Notes under the pieces: generated by a model
What the model saw: only the letters and a program-made list of their open reading frames with translations
Told to the model about the DNA's origin: nothing
The model's database searches: none
Made by a program: the position numbers and the translations under genes
In this document: positions 15,751 through 24,391 of the stretch, piece after piece
Numbering within the stretch: position 1 is the stretch's first letter
Layout of the letters: every line of letters begins with the position of its first letter
NCBI GenBank assembly: GCA_900540205.1
Contig: UQER01000001.1
Coordinates: forward strand, 62,001-126,000
Source: an uncultured Porphyromonadaceae bacterium
Lineage (GTDB): Bacteria > Bacteroidota > Bacteroidia > Bacteroidales > Muribaculaceae
DNA length: 64,000 nt
Direction: 5' to 3'

Positions 15751-17154
15751 TTAAAGCTTTGATACAAGATATTTGCGTAAGGCTGTCCATTCGTAGAACG
15801 GGGCGCCTTCTTTGGCGTTGGGAATCGGCAGGCTGACATTCTGCTCGTTGTGGCGCAGAAGTGTGAGCACGCGCCCCTGCGGGTTGCGGAAGAACACCAC
15901 CTGCAGGTTGGCGGCCATGGGGCTTACGCGGAAATCCTGCCATGCCTCGCAGTAACGTGCAGGGTTGCCCTCGCTGCGGCTGCAGCCCTCCACTTCCATC
16001 AGTGCAAGCAGGCGTATGAGGTGGGTGTCGTGACCGAAATGGAGTTGTACGGGCACCTCGGGCTTGCCGGGCTGTGCCAGGGCTGTGTCGGCCACGGTTA
16101 TGAGCCGCTGAAGCATGTGGCGTGCGCTGTTCATGCCCGCCTGACCGTTACCTTCGGCATTGGCGTGGCGGTAGTACATGTCGAGATTCAGCATCTGCCA
16201 GAGGTTGAAACATTCCTCGGGGGTGAAGAGGTCAAGTAGTGTCATGTCCTCCAGCCCGTCGACGTCCTGAATGTCCACTGCTATGTCATGGAGCACCTTC
16301 ATAAGTTGCTGCTGCATCTGTCGGCCGTTAAGTCTGGGCGCGTCTTTTTTCTCTTTGCCCGGAGCTTTTTTCCCTTTGGCAGGTGTGTAGGTCGATGCTA
16401 TTGTAGCCACGAGTGAATCTGTGGCGGCCGTCGGGTTCACCATCAGCGATGCCAGCAGGCGTGTGGGGTCAATCAGCGAATCGCGCATTTGTCGTTCCAT
16501 CCGGCGCCACGGCGCGTCGCGGCTGCCTATGGTGTAGGCGTCCGGACTGTCGTAGGCTATGAACTCCATATCGCCCGGTGTGGCATGGCGCTGCACTTTC
16601 AGCGATGGGTTTATCTCCTTGAGCCGTTCGGTGAATGCCGCCATGCTCATTATGCATCGCGGTACCTGTGAACTGCGTGCCTCCACTCGGGTGGAGTCGG
16701 CGAACAGCGAGGGGAAGCGTGCCGCCATGCGCGAGGCTATGGCTTTGTGTTGTCGCTCGCCAAGAGGCGAAAGCTCCCCGGCATGGCCTTTGGCATGTTG
16801 GCCGATGCGCAGCAGGCGTTGCTGCACGTCGAGTCCGAGTGGAGTGAGATTGCCGGTGCGCTGCAGAAAGGCGAACACCGAGTCGGCCATCGCGTATTGG
16901 TAATCCTTCAGACACCAGCGCGATCCATGCCGTCCGTAATGGGTGAGAAACACGGGTTCGAACCCTTCGGGCACCGTCACCTCATCGTCGGCTGTGACGG
17001 GATAGGCGAAATATATGCCTCCCGATTTTTCGGGAGTTGCGGCTATCTCTTTGCGCAGGTCGTCGGCGTCGGGCCGGCTGTCGGCGCGCCATTGCGGCTG
17101 ACCGGCACCGGCAAGCAGCGGGAGAGCCGCGATGGCTATGCATATGCGTTTCAT
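15751..17154 (-). CDS. Histidine-type acid phosphatase, MINPP-like (inositol polyphosphate phosphatase)
   Basis: A 467-residue exported phosphatase of histidine clade 2. The ATG at 17154 opens a signal peptide (MKRICIAIAALPLLAGAGQ). The catalytic motif is THYGRHGSRW, with Arg and His in R-H-G-x-R. The distal FGHDTHLIRLL supplies the His-Asp pair. The size and motif spacing fit the multiple inositol polyphosphate phosphatases known from Bacteroides, which hydrolyse phytate. Between the two halves lies a lysine-rich insert (AKGKKAPGKEKKD). It sits between GH28 and GH89 genes, suggesting dephosphorylation of dietary or host substrates in the periplasm or in vesicles. Phytase activity is inferred. 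Confidence 0.82.
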   Translation of the reverse strand: MKRICIAIAALPLLAGAGQPQWRADSRPDADDLRKEIAATPEKSGGIYFAYPVTADDEVTVPEGFEPVFLTHYGRHGSRWCLKDYQYAMADSVFAFLQRTGNLTPLGLDVQQRLLRIGQHAKGHAGELSPLGERQHKAIASRMAARFPSLFADSTRVEARSSQVPRCIMSMAAFTERLKEINPSLKVQRHATPGDMEFIAYDSPDAYTIGSRDAPWRRMERQMRDSLIDPTRLLASLMVNPTAATDSLVATIASTYTPAKGKKAPGKEKKDAPRLNGRQMQQQLMKVLHDIAVDIQDVDGLEDMTLLDLFTPEECFNLWQMLNLDMYYRHANAEGNGQAGMNSARHMLQRLITVADTALAQPGKPEVPVQLHFGHDTHLIRLLALMEVEGCSRSEGNPARYCEAWQDFRVSPMAANLQVVFFRNPQGRVLTLLRHNEQNVSLPIPNAKEGAPFYEWTALRKYLVSKL

Positions 17155-17170
17155 GGCAGTTGCGGTGATG

Positions 17171-18568
17171 TTATTTCTCGACATTGATTCCGGTGCAGTT
17201 CACCCACTTGAACTCACCGCCGAAGCGCTCTGCGGGGAATGCTGTGGTGTTCACGCTGAAATGGTCAACCTTGATGTCGGCCACATTGTCGGCATAGATG
17301 CCGTAGGTGGGGTCGGTGACGAAGCCTTCGCCCACGCACGGGCGGCGGTCGTAGACACCGCCGGGATAGCCGGTGATTTTTTCAAAGTCGAGGCTCACGT
17401 GGCTCAGAGTGATGTCCGACACCTTTCCGGGGGTGTCGCAACCCATGAATATGCCGTTCTCCGTCTTGCAGTTCACATTGAAGAAGCGGATGTTGTTCAC
17501 TGCTCCGCAGCGTCCCTCGGTGGCACCTTTGGGGAAGCGCCAGCCGGCATCCTTATGGTTGCCAACGGCGCGCGGATAAGAGGTGATGTAGATGGGCTCC
17601 GATTTGCCCCACCACACGTCGGAGAACAGGTGGCAGTCTACAATCATGTTGGAGAATGTGACGTTTGTCACCGTGCCTTCGTCGCGGTTCTGGATGCCGA
17701 TGCCACGGTTGCTGTCGGTGATTATGCAGTTGTCGAAAAGCACGCGGTCAATGCTGTCCATATTCTCCGAACCGATTTTCACGGCGCACGACCGCGAGGT
17801 CATAACGCAGTTGGTCACCACCACGTCGCGGCACGGGCCGTATTCCTCGAATTCGCGACGGTTCTTGAGGCAGATGCAGTCGTCGCCGCTCTCAATGAAG
17901 CATCCTGTGATGCGCACTTTGCGCGAGTGATCCACGTCGATGCCGTCGCCATTGCGGATTTTCAGGTTGTTGAGCAGGGAGATATGGTTGATTGCCACAT
18001 CGTAGCATCCTATCAGGTGGATGGTCCAGTAGGCGCTGTTGCACACGGTCACGTCGCTGATGTTCACCTTGCGGGCATTGGTGAGTGTGAGCACATGCGG
18101 ACGCGGGTCGAAATCGGTCACGGGCTTCAGCTCGTAGCTGTCGTCGAGTTCTTTCCCCATGAAGGCTACACCGTTGCCGTCGATTGTGCCGGTTCCTGTG
18201 ATGCTGATGTTCTCGATATCCTTGCCGGAAATCCACATCATCCCTTCGCCTCGGTTTTCGCCGAAGGCGCTTTCGGTGTAGACGGCCTCGTCGGGGTTGG
18301 CCAGCAGTCGCGAGTTGGGCTCAAAATGCAGGTTCACGTTGCTGCGCAGGTGTATCGGCCCTGCCATGAACGTTTTGGCGGAGGGGAACACAACGGTGCC
18401 ACCGCCGTTGTCGTAGCATTGGTCGATGGCTTTCTGGATGGCTGAGGCGTCGTCGGTGGTGCCGTCGCCTGTGGCACCGAACGAGCATACGTCGTAGCTT
18501 TTGGTGTTGGAGGTGCAGCCGGCGAACGCGAGCAGCAGCGCGGATGCAATGGTGGTGAAAATTTTCAT
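17171..18568 (-). CDS. GH28 family glycoside hydrolase (polygalacturonase-like lipoprotein)
   Basis: A 465-residue right-handed beta-helix enzyme. The signal ends FAGC with lipid Cys18, so it is a lipoprotein. The entry motif YDVCSFGATGDGTTDD is typical of GH28. The acid motifs appear as IRNGDGIDVDHS (in place of NTDG) and IESGDDCICLKN. The usual GHG region is replaced by SRSCAVKIGSE and the RIK region by RGIGIQNRDEG, so this is a divergent, non-classical member. The substrate may be a galacturonide or another uronic-acid or rhamnose-containing chain. It is followed 16 bases later by the phosphatase gene and preceded by GH92. Confidence 0.82.
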   Translation of the reverse strand: MKIFTTIASALLLAFAGCTSNTKSYDVCSFGATGDGTTDDASAIQKAIDQCYDNGGGTVVFPSAKTFMAGPIHLRSNVNLHFEPNSRLLANPDEAVYTESAFGENRGEGMMWISGKDIENISITGTGTIDGNGVAFMGKELDDSYELKPVTDFDPRPHVLTLTNARKVNISDVTVCNSAYWTIHLIGCYDVAINHISLLNNLKIRNGDGIDVDHSRKVRITGCFIESGDDCICLKNRREFEEYGPCRDVVVTNCVMTSRSCAVKIGSENMDSIDRVLFDNCIITDSNRGIGIQNRDEGTVTNVTFSNMIVDCHLFSDVWWGKSEPIYITSYPRAVGNHKDAGWRFPKGATEGRCGAVNNIRFFNVNCKTENGIFMGCDTPGKVSDITLSHVSLDFEKITGYPGGVYDRRPCVGEGFVTDPTYGIYADNVADIKVDHFSVNTTAFPAERFGGEFKWVNCTGINVEK

Positions 18569-18614
18569 GGTTATGTGAGTTTTTTTATTTTCTGAAGAAA
18601 TGGTTATCGGGCTT

Positions 18615-18629
18615 GAAGCTTAAAGCTTC
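18615..18629. repeat. Short palindrome between GH92 and GH28 genes
   Basis: GAAGCTT-A-AAGCTTC is a perfect 15-base palindrome in the 72-base gap. It could be a weak terminator, an mRNA-processing hairpin or an operator. No promoter motif is visible beside it. Confidence 0.35.
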
Positions 18630-18640
18630 TTAATTGGCTC

Positions 18641-20962
18641 TTAGTTTTGTCCATGTGCCAAGGTCTTGGCTTTGTCAGTAACCGTCAGCCCGTCGGGAGG
18701 GGTTTCGGTGCCCCATGCCGGGTTAGGCCGTGGCCCCATTACAAATCTCAACACGCCCCCGCCGGTTATGTCGGAGTGGCTGATGTACGATTTGTTGTAG
18801 GGCTTCCCGTTGAGGGTGGCGCTCTGGATGTAGATGTTTTCGGGCGAAGTGCCTTCCGCCTCTATGGTGAACGTCCGGCCGTTGCCAACGGCAATTTCGG
18901 CACGTGGGAACACGGGCGATCCAATGGCGTAGTAGGGCGTGGCCGGGCATACGGGATAGAACCCGAGCGCTCCGAACACATACCAGGCCGACATCTGTCC
19001 GGCGTCATCATTGCCGCTCAGTCCGCCCGGCACAGGCAGATATTCCGTTTCAAGGATGTGGCGCACGGCCTGCTGCGTTTTCCACGGTTGGCCTGCATAG
19101 TTGAACAGCCACGCAACCTGATGGCACGGCTCGTTGCCATGCCAGTAGCGCCCGTGGGTGAACATCGAGTCGAGTTTGGCTGCATAGGCCTCACGTCCAC
19201 CCATAGCTTCCATAAGTCCGCGCTGATGGTGAGGCACATACCAGGTGTAATGGCAGGGGGCGCCTTCGGTTATGAATTTTGTGAAGCCGAACGGGTTGCT
19301 TCCGGTGAGGAACCGCCCGTCGGCGTGGCGTCCGTTGGCATAGCCCGTGTAGGGGTCGATTATGTTGCGGTAGTTAAGTGCGCGGGCTTCCAGCGTGTCG
19401 GCATCGGCATCATGGCCCAGTGCGCGTGCAATGCGGCTGAGGGCAAAGTCGTCGAAGGCGTATTCGAGGGTGCGGCTCACCTGCTCCTGTTTGTGGAAGG
19501 CTTCTTTCACGCTGTCCTCCAAGGGGATGTAGCCGTATTTTATGTAGGAGGGGAGGGCGCGGCGCCCCATGCCGTTGCGGTAGTCGTCGAATGACTCCGG
19601 GATGGTGAACGCATTTTTGCGCATCCCCTCATAGGCTTTCCCTATGTCGAAACCGCGTATCCCTTTTACGTATGCGTCGGCTATGGCTGCAATGCAATGG
19701 TCGCCGATCATGGCCGATGTGTAGCTGTTCCAGCAGGGGAAGATGGGAAGCCAGCCACCCTGTTCATATTTTGTGACGAGGCTCTGCATCATGTCGGCCG
19801 ATGCGTCGGGGGTGATGATGTTGAGCAGCGGATGCAGGGCGCGGTAGGTGTCCCACATGCTGTAGTCGTCGTAATAGGTGTGTCCGGGGGCAACGGTCTC
19901 GATTATGTTTCCCGATCCGAAACGCGGATAGCGGCCGTCCACATCGTTGAAGGTTCGCGGCAGCATGGATGCCCGGTAGAGGGCACTGTAGAACTTGGTC
20001 TGTTCGTCAGGAGTGGCGCCTGCCACCTTTATCATCCCCAGACGGTGATTCCATATGTCGGTGAGTTCGGCGCGTGTACGTTCGAAATCGGTGTGCGGAA
20101 TCTCGGCTTCCAGATTGCGCAACGCCCCTTCGGCGTCGGTGAACGATGATGCGGCCCGCACAAGCACCTGTTCCCCTTTGTCAACCTTGAAGCGGACATA
20201 TGCGCCCACGGCAGGCAAATTCCCGGCAGATAGCTCTCCGGCCATTACGGAATCGCCGGAGAATACGCCATATTCCAGCGGTTTGCGGTCGAGCTGCACC
20301 ACAAAATGCCCTGCATACCCTGCAGGTTCGCCCCATCCCTGATAGATGCGGTGCACGTGGTTATAGCCGGTGATGCGGTTGTTGATGGTGTCTATTTCCA
20401 CATGGCCCATGGCCTCGTCGCTGTTGGGGTTGACCACAAGATATGAGTCGCCGGCATTGTCGTAGGTGAAACGGAATATGGCGGCACGGCTGCGGCCGGT
20501 GAGTTCGGCTGTGATGCCCTCCGACAGCAGGCGGTTGGAATAATAGGCCGGTGTGGAGATTTCGTAGGCGTGGTCTGTGCGCGATGCGCGTGCCTGCGGC
20601 GATGTGCGCAGTGTGCCGTAGAGAGGCATGAGGGTCATTGAACCATAATCCTGCGTGCAGCCCCCTACGAGCCAATGGGAATTGCGGAATCCCTGCAGCG
20701 TGGTGTCGTTGTAGTAGTAGGGCGACACGCATTTGCGTTCGGTGTCGCGTGTCTGCGGCGTCCAGAAATTCATGCCGTGCGGTTCAAGCACGGCCGGGAT
20801 GCATTGGCCAAATTCCTCGGTTTTCTTTCCGAACAGGCCGGCGGTTTTGGTGAGACTCGGTGCCGTGCCGATGCGTGTCTCCACCAGTTCGAGCGGGCTC
20901 TGCGCGGCAGCCGCGAGTGCGGCGGCGAGCAGCAGGGTTATCAGGCTGTAGGGTCGTGTCAT
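18641..20962 (-). CDS. GH92 family alpha-mannosidase
   Basis: A 773-residue exported enzyme with signal peptide MTRPYSLITLLLAAALAAAA. GH92 hydrolases are calcium-dependent exo-alpha-mannosidases acting on N-glycans and yeast mannan. The N-terminal beta-sandwich (ETRIGTAP, CIPAVLEPHGMNFWTPQTRD) and the (alpha/alpha)6 domain (TYYDDYSMWDTYRALHPL) are intact. The catalytic acid motif reads EGAPCHYTW and the base motif GNDDAGQMSAWY. The EGAPCHY variant differs from the EGNAWQY type of alpha-1,2-mannosidases, so the linkage specificity is open. It heads the local carbohydrate run and lies 37 bases after trmD on the same strand. Confidence 0.92.
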   Translation of the reverse strand: MTRPYSLITLLLAAALAAAAQSPLELVETRIGTAPSLTKTAGLFGKKTEEFGQCIPAVLEPHGMNFWTPQTRDTERKCVSPYYYNDTTLQGFRNSHWLVGGCTQDYGSMTLMPLYGTLRTSPQARASRTDHAYEISTPAYYSNRLLSEGITAELTGRSRAAIFRFTYDNAGDSYLVVNPNSDEAMGHVEIDTINNRITGYNHVHRIYQGWGEPAGYAGHFVVQLDRKPLEYGVFSGDSVMAGELSAGNLPAVGAYVRFKVDKGEQVLVRAASSFTDAEGALRNLEAEIPHTDFERTRAELTDIWNHRLGMIKVAGATPDEQTKFYSALYRASMLPRTFNDVDGRYPRFGSGNIIETVAPGHTYYDDYSMWDTYRALHPLLNIITPDASADMMQSLVTKYEQGGWLPIFPCWNSYTSAMIGDHCIAAIADAYVKGIRGFDIGKAYEGMRKNAFTIPESFDDYRNGMGRRALPSYIKYGYIPLEDSVKEAFHKQEQVSRTLEYAFDDFALSRIARALGHDADADTLEARALNYRNIIDPYTGYANGRHADGRFLTGSNPFGFTKFITEGAPCHYTWYVPHHQRGLMEAMGGREAYAAKLDSMFTHGRYWHGNEPCHQVAWLFNYAGQPWKTQQAVRHILETEYLPVPGGLSGNDDAGQMSAWYVFGALGFYPVCPATPYYAIGSPVFPRAEIAVGNGRTFTIEAEGTSPENIYIQSATLNGKPYNKSYISHSDITGGGVLRFVMGPRPNPAWGTETPPDGLTVTDKAKTLAHGQN

Positions 20963-20999
20963 TTGGGGTTGTTTCGTGGTGTTGATTTAAGGGCCGGGA

Positions 21000-21674
21000 T
21001 TACTTCAGCAGGTCGGGACGCAGTCGGCGGGTGCGCTCAAGAGCCTGCTCATGGCGCCATTCGGCAATTTTTGCCTCGTGTCCGGATAGGAGGATGTCGG
21101 GCACACGCCATCCGTTGTAGTCAGCCGGACGCGTATAATCGGGTGCCGAAAGCAGATGGTCCTGAAATGAATCGGAGAGTGCGCTCTGCTCGTCGCCGAT
21201 GGCACCGGGAATGAGGCGCACGAGGGCGTCGGAGATTATGATTGCCGGGAGTTCGCCTCCGGTGAGCACATAGTCGCCGATTGAGATTTCCTTGGTGATA
21301 AGGTGTTCGCGCACGCGGTAGTCCACCCCTTTGTAGTGGCCGCAGAGAATTATGATGTTGTTGAGCAAAGACATGCGGTTGGCCATGGGCTGGTCAAACC
21401 GTTCGCCGTCAGGCGAGGTGAAAATCACCTCGTCGTAATCGCGCTCTGCCTTGAGTGCCGAGATGCAGCGGTCGATGGGTTCCACCTGCATCACCATGCC
21501 GGCCTCGCCGCCGAAGGGATAATCGTCCACCTTGCGGTGCTTGTTGGTGGTGTAGTCGCGCAGGTTATGGATGTGGAATTCCACAAGCCCCTTGTTCTGT
21601 GCGCGTTGAAGAATAGAGCAGCTCAGGGGCGACTGAAACATTTCGGGAAGTACGGTGAGTATGTCGATGCGCAT
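21000..21674 (-). CDS. trmD: tRNA (guanine37-N1)-methyltransferase
   Basis: A cytoplasmic SPOUT methyltransferase that makes m1G37 next to the anticodon and so prevents frameshifting. The ATG at 21674 gives [13 protein letters not shown], the expected N-terminus. A longer frame upstream has no homology. The trefoil-knot motifs are intact: [28 protein letters not shown] and [19 protein letters not shown]. The C-terminal domain is normal and the 224-residue length is typical. It lies between the AsnA-like gene and GH92, an unusual neighbourhood, since trmD often sits with ribosomal genes. Confidence 0.96.
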   Translation of the reverse strand: MRIDILTVLPEMFQSPLSCSILQRAQNKGLVEFHIHNLRDYTTNKHRKVDDYPFGGEAGMVMQVEPIDRCISALKAERDYDEVIFTSPDGERFDQPMANRMSLLNNIIILCGHYKGVDYRVREHLITKEISIGDYVLTGGELPAIIISDALVRLIPGAIGDEQSALSDSFQDHLLSAPDYTRPADYNGWRVPDILLSGHEAKIAEWRHEQALERTRRLRPDLLK

Positions 21675-21703
21675 TGTTGCGTGGGTTATCAGGTGATTAT
21701 GTG

Positions 21704-22534
21704 TTAGACAAGAAGCGACGGCTGATGCAGAAGCTGCATGGCAAGAAAATCGCGGAAGATGTTGCCGCCGACCGAGCTTTCGGCGATATTGTCGGGACGC
21801 CATATCCCCACGTCGGCCAGCATCAGGGGGCGACATATAACGTTGTTCCACACCCACAGTTCCCCTTCGAGGGCTATGCTGCTTTCGCTGCGGCGCACAA
21901 ATAGTGCGGCGCAGTGATTCTTGTGAGAAGTGGATTCTTCGGCTGAGCCGTTGCGTCCGGGGTGCAGATACTGGTAGATGCGTCGCAAGTGGGTGTGCTC
22001 CGGCATCATTTTCACCAGTTCGGATTCGGAGATTACATCAAGATTCTTGTGCAGGGTGGCATGCAGATGCGGGAAAAGGTCGAGAATCATCTTTTCGGCG
22101 TCGACAAACAGTGCGTAAAGTTCCCGTGCGGTGGCGGCAAGCTGCATCTCTGTCATTTCGGAGGTGGCGATGGCACGCTGCCAGGCCCAGGCGGCAATGT
22201 GGGGTGATGCGGTTGCCGAGGATGCGATGTCGGGACGCAGTGCGTTCATTATTGTGAACACACCGAAGCCGGGGGCGATGTCGTAGCGGCGCAGCTGGTC
22301 GCGCAGCCACACATCGAGCGATGCCACAATCTCCACATCGGCATGTGCCGCGTCGAGGTGCACATGCACACCTGGGTAACGGCTGTCGAGCAGCGGCGAG
22401 CCGACGGGCAGATACAGCGGCGCCGACACGCGGCGCAGGTGGAAGCTGTCGAGCAGCCGCGGCTCAATGAATCGTTTTATTTCGGTGAGGGCAATTTCCG
22501 CTGTTTCCCTCAGTAGCTGTGGCCTTTGTTCCAA
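21704..22534 (-). CDS. AsnA-like (class II synthetase fold) protein lacking AsnA catalytic motifs
   Basis: A protein of about 276 residues aligning end to end with aspartate-ammonia ligase Asn[49 protein letters not shown] and [19 protein letters not shown]. Key motifs are altered. The substrate/ATP motif HSLAKWKR of AsnA reads ASLDVWLR, and the motif-3 SIGGGIGQSR reads [10 protein letters not shown], losing the ATP-binding Arg. It is also shorter than AsnA (about 330-345 residues). The start is uncertain. The frame is open to 22750 but overlaps the barrel gene. A TTG at 22534 fits the family N-terminus best, and a CTG is possible. A pseudo-enzyme or a changed reaction is likely. Confidence 0.7.
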   Translation of the reverse strand: MEQRPQLLRETAEIALTEIKRFIEPRLLDSFHLRRVSAPLYLPVGSPLLDSRYPGVHVHLDAAHADVEIVASLDVWLRDQLRRYDIAPGFGVFTIMNALRPDIASSATASPHIAAWAWQRAIATSEMTEMQLAATARELYALFVDAEKMILDLFPHLHATLHKNLDVISESELVKMMPEHTHLRRIYQYLHPGRNGSAEESTSHKNHCAALFVRRSESSIALEGELWVWNNVICRPLMLADVGIWRPDNIAESSVGGNIFRDFLAMQLLHQPSLLV

Positions 22535-22575
22535 TTTGCAGTGTTTTAGAAGGTTGTCGATGCGGCGTGATGCGC

Positions 22576-24366
22576 TCAGAATTTGTAGCCGATGCCGAAC
22601 AGGCCCGAGAATCCGCGTGCCGGAACAAGCGGCATCAGGTAGGTGCGGCGGTTGAGCAGATTGTCGAAGTTGGCGAATGCCGTCAGCGCCGGAGTGATGC
22701 GGTAGGTGGCGCCTATGTTCAGGTTGCTGATGTCCTTGAGGTTGAAGCACTGCGGAGCCTCGGTGTCGGATTCAGGACCGTCGGGGGCAAAGATGCCGGC
22801 AACAGGCATAGAGCGCTTCATGCGCAGCTCGTAGGAGAGGTTGACGCTCAGACGGTCGATGGGATTGACTGTCACGGCGGCCGATGCCACGTGGCGTGCG
22901 CGGTCGCGCCATTCAATCCATGTGCGTTTTTCCTCGTTGCCGAATACGGTGGAGAATGAAGCTTCGGCCACAAGCAGTTTTTTGTAGGACCACCGGGCGG
23001 TGGCGCCGGCTTTCATGGCGCGAAGGTCGGTGGGCGCGAACAGAAGCTGGTTGCTCATGACCATGGGGAGCAGCCAGTCGTTGGCGGCGGCATAGCCCAG
23101 GTCGAGGGTGATGGATGCGCCGCTGAGCGGGCCGAAACGCAGGGCGAGGTCGGCGGTGATGGGGCGGTGGCTTGCGCCGTAGGCCATCATCTGCGAAATA
23201 TAGGGGGAGAAATCGCTGAGTTCCTGCAGGGAGTTGAGCTTTTCGCCACCTGAAACTCGGAGTGATGCACCGAATCCGGCTGCCGGGTTGATGCCGAGAA
23301 GCACATCGGGGGCGATATGGAATTTTTTGCCTGAATTGAATGTGAACTGCACCAGCGCACCAACCTTGACAGAGGCGGTGGAGTTGCCGAAACGGTAGTA
23401 GGGGTTGAGGGTGGCTATGCCGGGTGTCTTGCCGGGAGCCGCGAGCCATGCCTCGGGATTTTCTTCGACAGCGGCGTCATCCAGTCCGGAGATGAAGTGG
23501 TTGTAGTGCAGGAACTGGCCGTCAATGTCAAGTCCTACTGACGATTCTTCGCCAAGTTTCTCGTTCACGCCGAGCGAGAGGTTGAATCCGGTCTGGTGCA
23601 CGGGTGCGATGGTCTCCTCCTCATCGAGTTCCAGCCCTTTTGAGAAGTTGAACAGGTTGAAGCCGGCCCCTATGTGGTAGGTGAGAGAGTTTGAGGCGGT
23701 GCCTTCCCACTGCGCTCCGAAGTTCCAGCCGAAGGTCGACTGCTTCTTTACCTCGGGCGCTTCGGTGTCGTAGGCGGGAGTCTCGGACTCATATGCCGAT
23801 TTCTCTATCACGCTCCAGGGCTGATTGAATGAGGCAAAGGCCACATCGGTGTTCAGACTCAGTGTGCCTGCAGTGCCGAAGCGATGGGCGAAGCCCACGC
23901 CGATGGTGCCTTTCAGGTGACTGAACGATCCTTTGGGCATCCCGTTGAGAGGGGAGCTTTTGTAGTGGTTGTTGTTGAACTGAGCCCAGAGGTTAAGCCC
24001 GGTGGTCTCGGTGGAAACAGGGGCATAGCCTGCTGACACACCTATGTCGGCGGTGGGGAAGTAGCCGAGGTCGATGTATCCGCGGTAGGGAGTGAGTGGA
24101 TTGGCCGGCTGGGTGTGGGTTGGCTGGAGCGTGGCTATCTCGGGATTGATGCGCGAAGCTGCGGTGTAGGTGTGCGGTGGAAGTGTGGCTGCCTCGGTCC
24201 GGAATGAAAGCTGACCGGGAAAAACTGCCGGACGCTGGGCGGCACGTACCTCCGGCACGATTTCGCGCTCGATGGTTATCTCTTTGTTGAGCTGGTCCTG
24301 TGCTGCGGCCGTGAACGAGGCGGCAATGACGCAGGCTGCAGCAAGCTGTATGTCGATGAGTTTCAT
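22576..24366 (-). CDS. Outer-membrane beta-barrel protein (TonB-receptor-like barrel without plug)
   Basis: A 596-residue exported protein whose N-terminal region ends AASFTAAAQ after a signal peptide. A linker with REIVPEVRAAQRP precedes a long run of amphipathic strands with alternating aromatic residues. It ends in GFSGLFGIGYKF, an outer-membrane barrel signature with C-terminal aromatic residue. The final strands (NIGATYRITPALTAFANFDN, LLNRRTYLMPL) look like TonB-dependent receptors, but there is no plug or TonB box. It is 25 bases downstream of a 994-residue TPR protein and probably forms a pair with it. The cargo is unknown. Confidence 0.75.
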   Translation of the reverse strand: MKLIDIQLAAACVIAASFTAAAQDQLNKEITIEREIVPEVRAAQRPAVFPGQLSFRTEAATLPPHTYTAASRINPEIATLQPTHTQPANPLTPYRGYIDLGYFPTADIGVSAGYAPVSTETTGLNLWAQFNNNHYKSSPLNGMPKGSFSHLKGTIGVGFAHRFGTAGTLSLNTDVAFASFNQPWSVIEKSAYESETPAYDTEAPEVKKQSTFGWNFGAQWEGTASNSLTYHIGAGFNLFNFSKGLELDEEETIAPVHQTGFNLSLGVNEKLGEESSVGLDIDGQFLHYNHFISGLDDAAVEENPEAWLAAPGKTPGIATLNPYYRFGNSTASVKVGALVQFTFNSGKKFHIAPDVLLGINPAAGFGASLRVSGGEKLNSLQELSDFSPYISQMMAYGASHRPITADLALRFGPLSGASITLDLGYAAANDWLLPMVMSNQLLFAPTDLRAMKAGATARWSYKKLLVAEASFSTVFGNEEKRTWIEWRDRARHVASAAVTVNPIDRLSVNLSYELRMKRSMPVAGIFAPDGPESDTEAPQCFNLKDISNLNIGATYRITPALTAFANFDNLLNRRTYLMPLVPARGFSGLFGIGYKF

Positions 24367-24391
24367 TTGCTCTGTGGATTAGGTCGGGGGG

